NCBI RefSeq assembly: GCF_001677955.1
Contig: NZ_LELA01000056.1
Span: 1 to 58,481 of the forward strand
Direction: 5' to 3'
From: Chryseobacterium sp. BGARF1
GTDB lineage: Bacteria > Bacteroidota > Bacteroidia > Flavobacteriales > Weeksellaceae
DNA length: 58,481 nt
Shown: positions 1 to 7,165 of the stretch, one piece after another
Position numbering within the stretch: the first letter of the stretch is position 1
Layout: every line of letters begins with the position of its first letter
Translations under genes and position numbers: made by a program
Notes under the pieces: generated by a model
The model's database searches: none
What the model was told of the DNA's origin: nothing
Seen by the model: only the letters and a program-made list of their open reading frames with translations

Positions 1-34
1 ATTGTAAAAAAAATCAATAAGTTTTTACAAAAAA

Positions 35-65
35 TTTGCACAATTTGAAAATTGTTTTAAATTTG
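35..65 (+). promoter_or_regulatory. Promoter of the HU gene
   Basis: TTTG at 35-38, a 19-bp spacer and TAAATTTG at 58-65 match the Bacteroidota primary-sigma promoter (-33 TTG / -7 TAnnTTTG). Transcription would start near 70, giving a leader of about 30 nt before the ATG at 100. This is the best complete promoter in the window. Confidence 0.7.
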
Positions 66-99
66 CTTCTATAACTAACTAACTTTTAATATTAAAATT

Positions 100-411
100 A
101 TGAACAAGTCTGAATTAATCGACGCAATCGCAAAAGACGCAGGAATTACTAAGGTAGCAGCTAAAGCAGCTTTAGAATCTTTCATCTCTAATGTAACTAC
201 TACGCTAAAGACAAAAGAAGGAAAAGTATCTTTAGTAGGTTTCGGTACTTTCTCAGTATCTGAAAGAGCTGCAAGACAAGGTATCAACCCTGCTACTAAA
301 AAGCCAATCAACATTGAAGCTAAAACTGTTGCTAAATTTAAAGCTGGTGCAGATCTATCTTCGGCTGTAGCAATGGCAAACGCTCCTGCAGCTGGTAAAA
401 AGAAAAAATAA
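100..411 (+). CDS. hup: HU-family DNA-binding protein
   Basis: Nucleoid-associated dimeric protein that binds and bends DNA without strong sequence preference. The 103 residues carry the classic HU fold: N-terminal helices, GFGTF at 47-51 and the DNA-binding arm with NPATKKPI at 63-70. The tail beyond about residue 85 (Ala-rich, ending in KKKK) is longer than in the usual 90-residue HU and resembles the short basic tails of some Bacteroidota HU proteins. The gene stands alone, with its own promoter upstream and a terminator immediately downstream. IHF subunits are less likely because the arm and overall composition are HU-like, but the exact paralog name is uncertain. Confidence 0.93.
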   Translation: MNKSELIDAIAKDAGITKVAAKAALESFISNVTTTLKTKEGKVSLVGFGTFSVSERAARQGINPATKKPINIEAKTVAKFKAGADLSSAVAMANAPAAGKKKK

Positions 412-430
412 TCTTGTGATTATAAAAAAG

Positions 431-458
431 AAAACCTCATCATCTGATGGGGTTTTTT
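431..458. terminator. Bidirectional terminator between hup and pdxH
   Basis: Arms AAAACCTCATC and GATGGGGTTTT surround a 4-nt loop and are followed by a T run on the plus strand and preceded by an A run. It serves the convergent hup (+) and pdxH (-) genes. Confidence 0.8.
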
Positions 459-498
459 GTTATAAATAATACAGCAACCGGCTGTATGAATTAAAAAA

Positions 499-1140
499 TT
501 ATGGTGCCAGTCGGGAAATCTTCCAATCGAAATCTTCCAATGTATAGATAATTCTGTCATGCAATCGGTTTGGTCTACCCTGCCAAAATTCTATTTCGTA
601 AGGTTTCGCTATATAACCGCCCCAATTTTCTGGTCTGGGAACTTCTTTATTTTCATATTCCTGTTCTAAGACTTTTAATTTTTCTTCTAAAAACATTCTA
701 TTGGGAATTTCCTGGCTTTGAGGAGAAACTGCCGCACCAAGCTGACTGCCTTTCGGTCTTGAATGAAAATAACCATCACTTAAGTTTTCTGCAATTTTTT
801 CAAGATTTGCTTTGATGATAATCTGTCTTTCTAAACCTGGCCAAAAAAAATGAAGACAGGCTTTATGTGTCTTTTCAATCGCTTTTCCTTTTCGGCTGTC
901 GTAGTTGGTATAAAAAATAAAACCTTCGTAAGTATATTCTTTCAATAAAACCATTCTTGTACGCGGGCAACCATCTTCTTCTAATGTAGAAACCGCCATT
1001 GCATTAGCTTCAGACACGGAAGGATTTTCAGAAGCATCTAAAAACCAATCTCTGAATTGTTCGATAGGATTCTCTTTAATCTCAGTTTCAATAAGTTGAG
1101 ATTTTTCGTAGATTTTTCTTTTATCGTGGAGGTTTTCCAT
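499..1140 (-). CDS. pdxH: Pyridoxamine/pyridoxine 5'-phosphate oxidase
   Basis: FMN enzyme that oxidises PNP or PMP to pyridoxal 5'-phosphate, the last step of vitamin B6 synthesis and salvage, in the cytoplasm. The 213 residues match the usual family length. FMN-binding segments RTRMVLLK (60-67) and TNYDSRKG (78-85) are present, and the C-terminal family signature with EFWQG...RLHDR lies at about 183-196. It is divergent from yqgE with only 24 bp between the start codons, and its likely -7 box (1179-1186) lies inside the yqgE coding region. It supplies PLP, which the aminotransferases a few kilobases away would need, but I see no direct operon link. Confidence 0.95.
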   Translation of the reverse strand: MENLHDKRKIYEKSQLIETEIKENPIEQFRDWFLDASENPSVSEANAMAVSTLEEDGCPRTRMVLLKEYTYEGFIFYTNYDSRKGKAIEKTHKACLHFFWPGLERQIIIKANLEKIAENLSDGYFHSRPKGSQLGAAVSPQSQEIPNRMFLEEKLKVLEQEYENKEVPRPENWGGYIAKPYEIEFWQGRPNRLHDRIIYTLEDFDWKISRLAP

Positions 1141-1153
1141 AAATAATTTTTAT

Positions 1154-1161
1154 TAAATTTG
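1154..1161 (+). promoter_or_regulatory. -7 box of yqgE next to its start codon
   Basis: TAAATTTG ends only 3 nt before the chosen ATG at 1165, so transcription is predicted to begin at or within a base or two of the start codon (leaderless mRNA). No convincing -33 TTTG is seen at the expected distance. Confidence 0.5.
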
Positions 1162-1164
1162 AGT

Positions 1165-1713
1165 ATGAATTACTCATACAAAGGTAAAATATTAATTTCC
1201 ACACCCGATATTTCCGGCGATATTTTTTCAAGATCGGTCGTGTTGATTATAGACCATTCCGAAAGTGGAGCATTTGGTTTGATACTGAATAAGAAAAACA
1301 GTAAAATGAGTAATCGTTTCAAAAACTTCTTCGATTTTGAGATTGAAGTTTACGATGGTGGTCCTGTAGAAAACGATAAAGTCTTTTTTATCATTAAAGG
1401 AAAAAAAGTAACTGAGAATTTTACCGAAATTAATAATGAATATTATCTTACTGAAGATATTGAAACAATCATCAATGCTGTTTTGCAGAATGAAATCAGC
1501 ATTCAGGATGTAAAAATATTTTCAGGATATTCAGGATGGTCACCATCACAGCTGGAAAATGAAGTTCTGCAGAAAGTCTGGACCGTTGTAGATGTTTATA
1601 ATCTAGATTACACACTTCCTAATGACCATACTTTGTGGAAATCTATTATGCAGAATCTTGGCGGTGAATATCTTTTGTGGGCAAATGCTCCGGAAGACAT
1701 TTCGTTAAACTAA
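1165..1713 (+). CDS. YqgE/AlgH family protein
   Basis: Member of the YqgE/AlgH (UPF0301, DUF179) family, whose biochemical role is unsettled. The 182 residues show the family pattern: KGKILISTPDISGDIFSRSV near the N-terminus, GAFGLILNK, then VYDGGPV and a C-terminal FSGYSGWSPSQLENE followed by W-rich segments. I chose the ATG at 1165 over the in-frame TTG at 1159 because the family starts just before the KGKIL segment and because the -7 box covers the TTG region. It is divergent from pdxH and is followed by a small non-coding stretch with a terminator. Confidence 0.88.
   Translation: MNYSYKGKILISTPDISGDIFSRSVVLIIDHSESGAFGLILNKKNSKMSNRFKNFFDFEIEVYDGGPVENDKVFFIIKGKKVTENFTEINNEYYLTEDIETIINAVLQNEISIQDVKIFSGYSGWSPSQLENEVLQKVWTVVDVYNLDYTLPNDHTLWKSIMQNLGGEYLLWANAPEDISLN
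1179..1186 (-). promoter_or_regulatory. Candidate -7 box of pdxH inside yqgE
   Basis: On the minus strand the bases read TACCTTTG, a match to TAnnTTTG, about 39 nt upstream of the pdxH ATG. It lies within codons 5-8 of yqgE, so the two divergent promoters would be interleaved. Confidence 0.45.
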
Positions 1714-1899
1714 TCATTACTTCACATTGAAGCGATTTAAATTTTAACAATTTTTTAAGCTTTTATTGTATAATTTTTAAGATACTTTTCACGTTATTTG
1801 TTAACGTAAAAACAAGTACTATGAAAGCGGTAAAACATGATTGTTTACTTTTAGAAGCTTTACAAAAATAAAATACAATTTCTGATCTCAATCAGAATA

Positions 1900-1937
1900 A
1901 AACCCGGTAAAGGACTTTAATGTTGTTTACCGGGTTT
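1900..1937. terminator. Strong hairpin between yqgE and the class IV aminotransferase gene
   Basis: Perfect 12-bp arms AAACCCGGTAAA and TTTACCGGGTTT with a 14-nt loop. It suits both convergent genes. The 1714-1899 gap before it contains only a small palindrome (ACGTT...AACGT, 1791-1807) and an unconvincing 16-codon ORF. Confidence 0.75.
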
Positions 1938-1944
1938 GTCAATT

Positions 1945-2754
1945 TTAGAAACTATTTCTCCAGCTTTCTACCAATTCGGTGAAACGAGTGCTTTCAAAAG
2001 TTTTATTTCTAATTTTCTTTACTGAAAAGACTCCTTTTTCATCTGAAATCAATAGAATCTCTTCTGCTTTCTGAGATTCAAAAGCAATAATTTCATGCTC
2101 CTGAGTATCTGCAAGATTATTTTTATGTAAGAAGGTTACAAAATTCTCCAATAAAGGCGAAATATAAGCTCCCTCAGACTGTTTTGGTATTTTAATTACA
2201 TCTCCTTCCAAGAATAAAAGATTCCCTGTGGTAGAACGTGCAATTCTTTTGTTAGGATTTAATAAGATTACATCATCCAAGTCATTTTCTTGCGCGTAAA
2301 TTCCACCATAAATATTTTCAGGGCAATGAACTCTGATATTACTTAAAAGATTGTTATTGACATTAATTTCCTTAATTAAATCTAATTCTAAAGGTCTTTG
2401 ATGAATAGAAAGCACATCATCCATTTCATCTACTTCAAAATAATAAGAAACAGAAGATTTAGACAAAGTAATTCCGTCTGAATTTCTGAATACCAAGAAA
2501 TTGATAATCCCGTTCTGAATACCGCTTTCTTCAATTACTTTTGTATTAAAAAGATTCTGAAAAAACTCCAGCGTGTAAGAAAGAGGAATATTCATTCTCA
2601 TTTTTCTCATGGAAGCCATTAAAAAGAAATAGCACTCTTCATCCATGATCAATTTTGAATTTCTAATAAAAAAAGAAACCTTCACAGCATCTCCAGAAAG
2701 AAACGCACGGTTTTTCAATTCAAGTTCTTCAGAAGTAAAATAGGTATTTTTCAA
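1945..2754 (-). CDS. Aminotransferase class IV-like protein, probably catalytically degenerate
   Basis: The 269 residues have the layout of the fold-type IV PLP family (4-amino-4-deoxychorismate lyase/BCAT type): NRAFLSGDAVKVSFFIRN near residues 15-33, then MASMRKMRMNIPLSY, and the C-terminal segment IARSTTGNLLFLEGDVIKIP followed by EGAYISP. In active members a Schiff-base lysine sits about 34 residues before a conserved Glu in the EG(S/A)xxN segment. Here that Glu aligns with Arg173 and no lysine occurs at 133-166, the nearest being Lys128. I infer a non-enzymatic or highly altered paralog. It lies 80 bp downstream of the START-like gene on the same strand, so they may be cotranscribed. Confidence 0.75.
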   Translation of the reverse strand: MKNTYFTSEELELKNRAFLSGDAVKVSFFIRNSKLIMDEECYFFLMASMRKMRMNIPLSYTLEFFQNLFNTKVIEESGIQNGIINFLVFRNSDGITLSKSSVSYYFEVDEMDDVLSIHQRPLELDLIKEINVNNNLLSNIRVHCPENIYGGIYAQENDLDDVILLNPNKRIARSTTGNLLFLEGDVIKIPKQSEGAYISPLLENFVTFLHKNNLADTQEHEIIAFESQKAEEILLISDEKGVFSVKKIRNKTFESTRFTELVESWRNSF

Positions 2755-2834
2755 AATTTAATTCTTTTATAAAAAAATAATGAACGATAAATCGTTCATC
2801 AGTTTTGTTCATTTAAAACAGTACTACTTATGAA

Positions 2835-3221
2835 TTAAGCAGCACCTAATTTTATTCTTAGGTTTTCGATAAGGTTTTCCCAGTACATTGCGTTTTCCTC
2901 TTCATCACCTTCTTCACAAAAATCTGTAATATTTAAAGCCAGATCTTCTGTAATATCATCAATTGTAATGGTCATTTCGAAGAAGTTTTTTGTTCCTTCA
3001 TCTTCTTCCCATCTGTAACGTACGAAACCTTCAGGCTTATATCTGATTAAAGTCGCCTTTTCAGCAGGACCTCCACCCCAACTGAAAAAGAAATCATCAC
3101 CTTTCTCTACTACCTCATCCGCAAACCATTCAGACAATCCCTCAGCAGTTGCTAAATATTCGTACAAAATCTCTGAAAGACAGTGCATTGGGAATTCGTA
3201 ATGGACTTTATGTTTCGCCAT
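2835..3221 (-). CDS. START-like / AHSA1-type domain protein
   Basis: A 128-residue protein of the Bet v1/START-like (SRPBCC) type found throughout Flavobacteriia. Visible features are LSEWFADEVVEKGDDFFFSWGG in the first half, a central VRYRWEEDE and an acidic C-terminal helix ending in ENLIENLRIKLGAA. Ligand and function are unknown. The start at 3221 (MAKHKVHYEFPM) is preferred over the in-frame ATG at 3242 because the extra seven residues are unlike the family start. It precedes the class IV aminotransferase-like gene on the same strand. Confidence 0.8.
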   Translation of the reverse strand: MAKHKVHYEFPMHCLSEILYEYLATAEGLSEWFADEVVEKGDDFFFSWGGGPAEKATLIRYKPEGFVRYRWEEDEGTKNFFEMTITIDDITEDLALNITDFCEEGDEEENAMYWENLIENLRIKLGAA

Positions 3222-3411
3222 ATAACTTGTTTTTAACGTCACGCAATATATAAATTAATTTTTTCATTACGCAAAATTATATCTATATTTTTATGATTTT
3301 TATCAGAATTATTTCCATTGCTTCAAAATGAAAATAATTCTGATATTCAAGATGAAATTATCTCAAAAAACTTATTCGAAAACGATGGTTTCACAACTCG
3401 TTTATTTTCAA

Positions 3412-4593
3412 TTATTCTTCATTTAAAACGTCAAGAATAATCTTGCATCCTTCTGTAATTTCTTCTTTCGAAATGGTAAGAGGTGGTGAAATTCTCAGGT
3501 ATTCGTTTCGGTATAACTGCCAGAAAACGATCAAACCTTTTTCCATACATTTTTTAGCAACATTAAGTGTAAATTCAGGAGTTCCAAGATTTACCGCAAG
3601 CATCAAACCTTTCCCGTTGATATTTTTAATTTTTGGATGAACCAAAAGTTCTCTGTACAGTTTTTCTTTTTCATCAACTTCATTCATCAGACCACTTTCT
3701 AAAACTTCTTTTAAAGTTGCATAAGAAGCTGCAGCAATCAAAGGATTTCCGCCAAACGTCGTAATATGACCTAATTTTGGAGAATGAGACAAGGTTTCCA
3801 TGATCTTTTTAGAACTCATAAAAGCTCCTACAGGAACTCCACCTCCCATTCCTTTTCCCATTACCAAGATATCCGGAACGATACCGAAATGCTCAAAAGA
3901 AAACAGTTTCCCTGTTCTTCCAAAGCCAGGCTGAATTTCGTCTAAAATAAGAAGCGCACCTACGTCTTCACATCTCTTTTTTAGTTTAACTAAATAATCA
4001 TTATTCGGAACTAAAAATCCGGCCGCCCCTTGAATGGTTTCTAGAATTACGCAGGCAGTTTTTTCTGTGATTTTATCGAAATCATTTTCATTATTAAACT
4101 CAATAAAAGAAACCATCGGCAACAAAGGACGGAATTCTCTTTTGTGACCTTCATGACCTGAAACACTTAAAGCACCATGTGTATTGCCGTGATAAGAGTT
4201 TTTGAAAGAAACGATTTCTTCTCTTCCGGTATATCTTTTTGCCAGTTTTAAACTTCCGTCAATTGCTTCTGCACCGCTGTTGACCAAATAAGTAATTTCT
4301 AAAGGATCCGGAGTTGCTTCAGCTAATAATTTGCATAATTCAACAGGTTTTTCCTGAGCATATTCGCCATACACCATCACATGAAGGTATTTATCTGCCT
4401 GTTCTTTGATTGCAGTGACAATTTTCGCATGCGAATGCCCCAAAGTATTAGCAGAAACTCCCGCTACGAAATCGAGATATTTTCTTCCGTCTTTTCCAAA
4501 AATATAGCTTCCTTCTGCTTTTTCCACTTCAAAACCCGCTGCAAATTGCGTCGTTTGAGCCTGATATTTAAAAAAATCGTTTTGCATTTCCAT
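3412..4593 (-). CDS. Class III PLP aminotransferase (ornithine/acetylornithine/GABA type)
   Basis: The 393-residue enzyme shows all fold-type I class III hallmarks: NSGAEA (105-110), YHGNTHG (134-140), ILDEIQPGFGRTGK (216-229, with Asp218 facing the PLP pyridine nitrogen) and GKGMGGGVPVGA, where Lys247 forms the Schiff base. The amino donor cannot be read from the sequence; it could be acetylornithine, ornithine, GABA or another omega-amino compound. The ORF opens at 4683, but the first 30 residues look unlike the family, so I chose the ATG at 4593; 4587 is equally possible. It appears monocistronic, with no arginine or GABA genes nearby. Confidence 0.88.
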   Translation of the reverse strand: MEMQNDFFKYQAQTTQFAAGFEVEKAEGSYIFGKDGRKYLDFVAGVSANTLGHSHAKIVTAIKEQADKYLHVMVYGEYAQEKPVELCKLLAEATPDPLEITYLVNSGAEAIDGSLKLAKRYTGREEIVSFKNSYHGNTHGALSVSGHEGHKREFRPLLPMVSFIEFNNENDFDKITEKTACVILETIQGAAGFLVPNNDYLVKLKKRCEDVGALLILDEIQPGFGRTGKLFSFEHFGIVPDILVMGKGMGGGVPVGAFMSSKKIMETLSHSPKLGHITTFGGNPLIAAASYATLKEVLESGLMNEVDEKEKLYRELLVHPKIKNINGKGLMLAVNLGTPEFTLNVAKKCMEKGLIVFWQLYRNEYLRISPPLTISKEEITEGCKIILDVLNEE

Positions 4594-4771
4594 TGTATGA
4601 AAAATTTTAGGCAAAGCTAAAAAACATTCATCAGATGTAGAAATTTCACAGGTGATTATTATCTGTATTTGTTCAAATTTCAACTTACACGTCTAAGTTC
4701 TTTAAATGAGACGTGTAACTTCTTAGATTGAGACGTGTAATTTAATCAAGTCAGGCGTCTAATTAAGATTA

Positions 4772-4804
4772 AGCCTTGTCAAGGTTTAAAACCTTGACAA
4801 GGCT
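4772..4804. repeat. Dispersed 33-bp palindrome, copy 1 of 3
   Basis: Perfect inverted repeat with 16-bp arms (AGCCTTGTCAAGGTTT and its complement) around one central A. The same element recurs at 22833-22866 and 56294-56326. Just upstream (4684-4760) a short GAGACGTGTAA-like motif also repeats about three times in both orientations. Confidence 0.9.
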
Positions 4805-4834
4805 CTCCAAAAACAGGTTCGTCTTTACACAAAC

Positions 4835-4865
4835 AAAAAAGACCAGCTTTACAACTGGTCTTTTG
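4835..4865 (-). terminator. Terminator of ostA
   Basis: Arms AAAAGACCAG and CTGGTCTTTT with an 8-nt loop lie just past the ostA stop codon; T runs occur on both strands. Confidence 0.8.
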
Positions 4866-4869
4866 ATAT

Positions 4870-6612
4870 TTATTTTCTTACCCTTTTAGGTTTTTTAGCT
4901 TCTTCTTTTGCTTTCTCTTTTTCTGCCTCTTCCTGTACTTTGTTGTAAAGTCCATCATTAGATTCATACTTTATTTCTTCATAATTTGGCGAGTCGACGA
5001 GAATATCCTGCCATTTCCGTATTCGGTCTTTGGTATTCCAATTGAAATCTTCAAATTTTTTCTGCGCTGGGGAGATCTGGCTCATTGGGTAAGTTTTTGC
5101 AACCGCACCAATACTGCAAGAAATAATCTGTAGCTGACGTTGATCAAACAATGCGCCGATAATCCCGCATAGTGATACATTCACCCCAATCCTATCATTA
5201 ACTTTAGTTTTCTTATTAAATTCATCAGCATAGGTGATTGCTTCAGCATTTCCGATTACTTTAATTTCTTTAATATCCGGACCTTCATAATACACCGTCA
5301 TCAATTTTCCTTTTACCTGATGAAATTCGTCTAAAAGATTTAACGAATCTACTTTTGCAATCGCAAAACCGTTTCCAATTACTTTTAAAGAGTCGATATT
5401 TTCAGTTTTAGCATTAAAATACGCTTCTACTTTATCACCAGTCACTTGTTTTTCACCGCTCCACAAAATAGGATCAGTGTACATGTGCATAATTCCGTCT
5501 GTTTCGTTGAAAGCAATAGAATCTGCTCTTCCTTGTGCATTCGATTTATAAATTCTTGCCTTTTTGAAAGCCCTCAGATAACTTTTCTTTTTAGTAATAT
5601 CTGCGGTATCAGGTTTTTGATAAGAAAGAATTTTTTCTGCGGCAAAATAAAGTGAATCTTTTTCAAAGATCTTTACCGCATAAGGTTCTTTGGTCATCAT
5701 TGACGAATCTTTCTTTTCGTAAATTTCACCATAACCTCCTTTCATGTATCTTTTCTCTAAAGGATCATCAAGCGTGACATTTCCTGTTGCTTTTCCGAAA
5801 CCATTAAGCTGATTGTAATACATCTCGTCACCAGTAAGAATTTTGTCATTGTAATAAATCCTGGAGTTTTTCGTAAGAAAAGACTCTTTGGTATTCATAT
5901 TATGAGTTCCTTTTTCAGTAACAATTCTGTTCTTAGGGTTCTTATTATTGGTAATTACCGTATAACCGTTGATGGTAACGATGTTTGTATTTTGATTCTG
6001 AACTACATTATCACCTTCCAAAGTATAATCTTTATCTACAATTTTCACCCTTCCCGTAAGATCGATTGTACGTGTCGTAAGAAAATAAGTAGCAGATTTT
6101 GCGTAAGTAGTACTTTTACCATCGTTGATAGTACCTCCCGTATTAAAATAGGCCTGATTTGAAACCCTGTCGTAATACATTGTTTCAGTTTTAATGATCG
6201 TTCCTTTAACATCGGTTAAAACAACATTTTTTCTGGCAACACCTTTTTGGGTATTCCCGTCGTATTCCATTTCCGAAGAGGTAATTACAGAACCATCGGA
6301 GTTAATAAGTTTTGCATTGCCAATAGCTTTTACAAAATTTTCCTCATCATACATTACCACTTCATCCGCCGAAAGGATAGAGCCCTGGTGCTCTATGATA
6401 ACATTACCGGTAAGATAACGATTACCATCATACTTAGTATCTTTACTGATTTCATCAGCATTTTTAATATGCACTTTTTCTCCCGGTTTACTTTTCTGTG
6501 GTTGATTTTTCACAGGATTTTGCAAATAAGGGTCGCGCTGCGCAGGTTTCGGTGTAACCTGAGCTAAAGTAAACGAGGAAATAAATAGGAATAGAAAAAG
6601 AACCAGTCTCAT
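4870..6612 (-). CDS. OstA/LptA-like exported protein
   Basis: A 580-residue exported protein whose N-terminal signal peptide (about residues 1-17, ending TLAQ) is followed by an OstA-type beta-jellyroll region related to LptA/LptD. LptA-like domains carry lipopolysaccharide across the periplasm to the outer membrane. Visible repeats such as NRYLTGNVIIEHQGSILSA, ATGNVTLDD and NGFAIAKVDSL are typical of OstA strands. The C-terminus is highly charged (EKEKAKEEAKKPKRVRK). The start codon lies 3 bp after the fur stop codon, so fur and ostA are almost certainly one transcript. The call OstA-like is firm, but assignment to a precise Lpt role is inference. Confidence 0.85.
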   Translation of the reverse strand: MRLVLFLFLFISSFTLAQVTPKPAQRDPYLQNPVKNQPQKSKPGEKVHIKNADEISKDTKYDGNRYLTGNVIIEHQGSILSADEVVMYDEENFVKAIGNAKLINSDGSVITSSEMEYDGNTQKGVARKNVVLTDVKGTIIKTETMYYDRVSNQAYFNTGGTINDGKSTTYAKSATYFLTTRTIDLTGRVKIVDKDYTLEGDNVVQNQNTNIVTINGYTVITNNKNPKNRIVTEKGTHNMNTKESFLTKNSRIYYNDKILTGDEMYYNQLNGFGKATGNVTLDDPLEKRYMKGGYGEIYEKKDSSMMTKEPYAVKIFEKDSLYFAAEKILSYQKPDTADITKKKSYLRAFKKARIYKSNAQGRADSIAFNETDGIMHMYTDPILWSGEKQVTGDKVEAYFNAKTENIDSLKVIGNGFAIAKVDSLNLLDEFHQVKGKLMTVYYEGPDIKEIKVIGNAEAITYADEFNKKTKVNDRIGVNVSLCGIIGALFDQRQLQIISCSIGAVAKTYPMSQISPAQKKFEDFNWNTKDRIRKWQDILVDSPNYEEIKYESNDGLYNKVQEEAEKEKAKEEAKKPKRVRK

Positions 6613-6615
6613 TGA

Positions 6616-7089
6616 TCAATCATTCTTAGTGCCATAAAAATACAGCGAATGAGAATCAATTTTTACGCCAAAAGCTCCTTCTATTGCTTCTTTGATCCCT
6701 TGAATTCTGGGATCACAGAACTCGATGATTTCTTCAATCTCTTTGTCTGAATCTTTTTTGTAAATCACCAAATGATCGTGTTGCTTATCAAAATAAGATT
6801 TCTCATAAGAAGATGAAGTTAACGTTTTCTCACCAAACTGATGCTTACGAATCAAGCCTGCATCAAGAAAGATCTCGATGGTATTGTAAATGGTAGCTTT
6901 AGAAACATGATACTTCTTTTGCATCATCAGAAGATACAGATCATCTACATTGAAGTGATGATCCATATTATAGATCTCTTCTAAGATTGTGTATCGTTCA
7001 GGCGTATTACGAAATCCTTTTTCAAGTAAATAATTTCGTAAAACGTCTTTTATTAAAGCTATATTTTTTTCTTTTTGTAAAGTATCCAT
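6616..7089 (-). CDS. Fur-family transcriptional regulator without structural Cys pairs
   Basis: A 157-residue regulator with the Fur winged helix: GFRNTPERYTILEEIYNMDHHFNVDDLY, then HVSKATIYNTIEIFLDAGLI as the recognition region. The dimerisation half keeps the QHDH motif and a C-terminal SHSLYFYG. The usual two CxxC structural-zinc pairs are missing: residues after HDH read LVIYKKDSDKE, and only one Cys (in FCDP) is left. Metal sensing may therefore use His/Asp/Glu ligands only, or the protein may sense something else. It is directly upstream of ostA (3-bp gap), so its own expression level sets that of ostA. The -7 box is at 7107-7114. Confidence 0.88.
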   Translation of the reverse strand: MDTLQKEKNIALIKDVLRNYLLEKGFRNTPERYTILEEIYNMDHHFNVDDLYLLMMQKKYHVSKATIYNTIEIFLDAGLIRKHQFGEKTLTSSSYEKSYFDKQHDHLVIYKKDSDKEIEEIIEFCDPRIQGIKEAIEGAFGVKIDSHSLYFYGTKND

Positions 7090-7106
7090 TAAAAAATTTA
7101 TTCCTA

Positions 7107-7114
7107 CAAATTTA
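7107..7114 (-). promoter_or_regulatory. -7 box of the fur-ostA operon
   Basis: Minus-strand TAAATTTG, a perfect TAnnTTTG match, lies 17 nt upstream of the fur ATG. It implies a leader of roughly 10-15 nt. Confidence 0.55.
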
Positions 7115-7165
7115 TCGATTTTTATTTAAATCAATATCATTCATTTAAGCTCTATAATGCAAATA

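Noticed and set aside
1821..1871. A 16-codon ORF (MKAVKHDCLLLEALQK) after yqgE.
   Set aside because: Too short, no clear promoter; only a palindrome (1791-1807) is nearby. It could be a leader peptide but nothing supports it.
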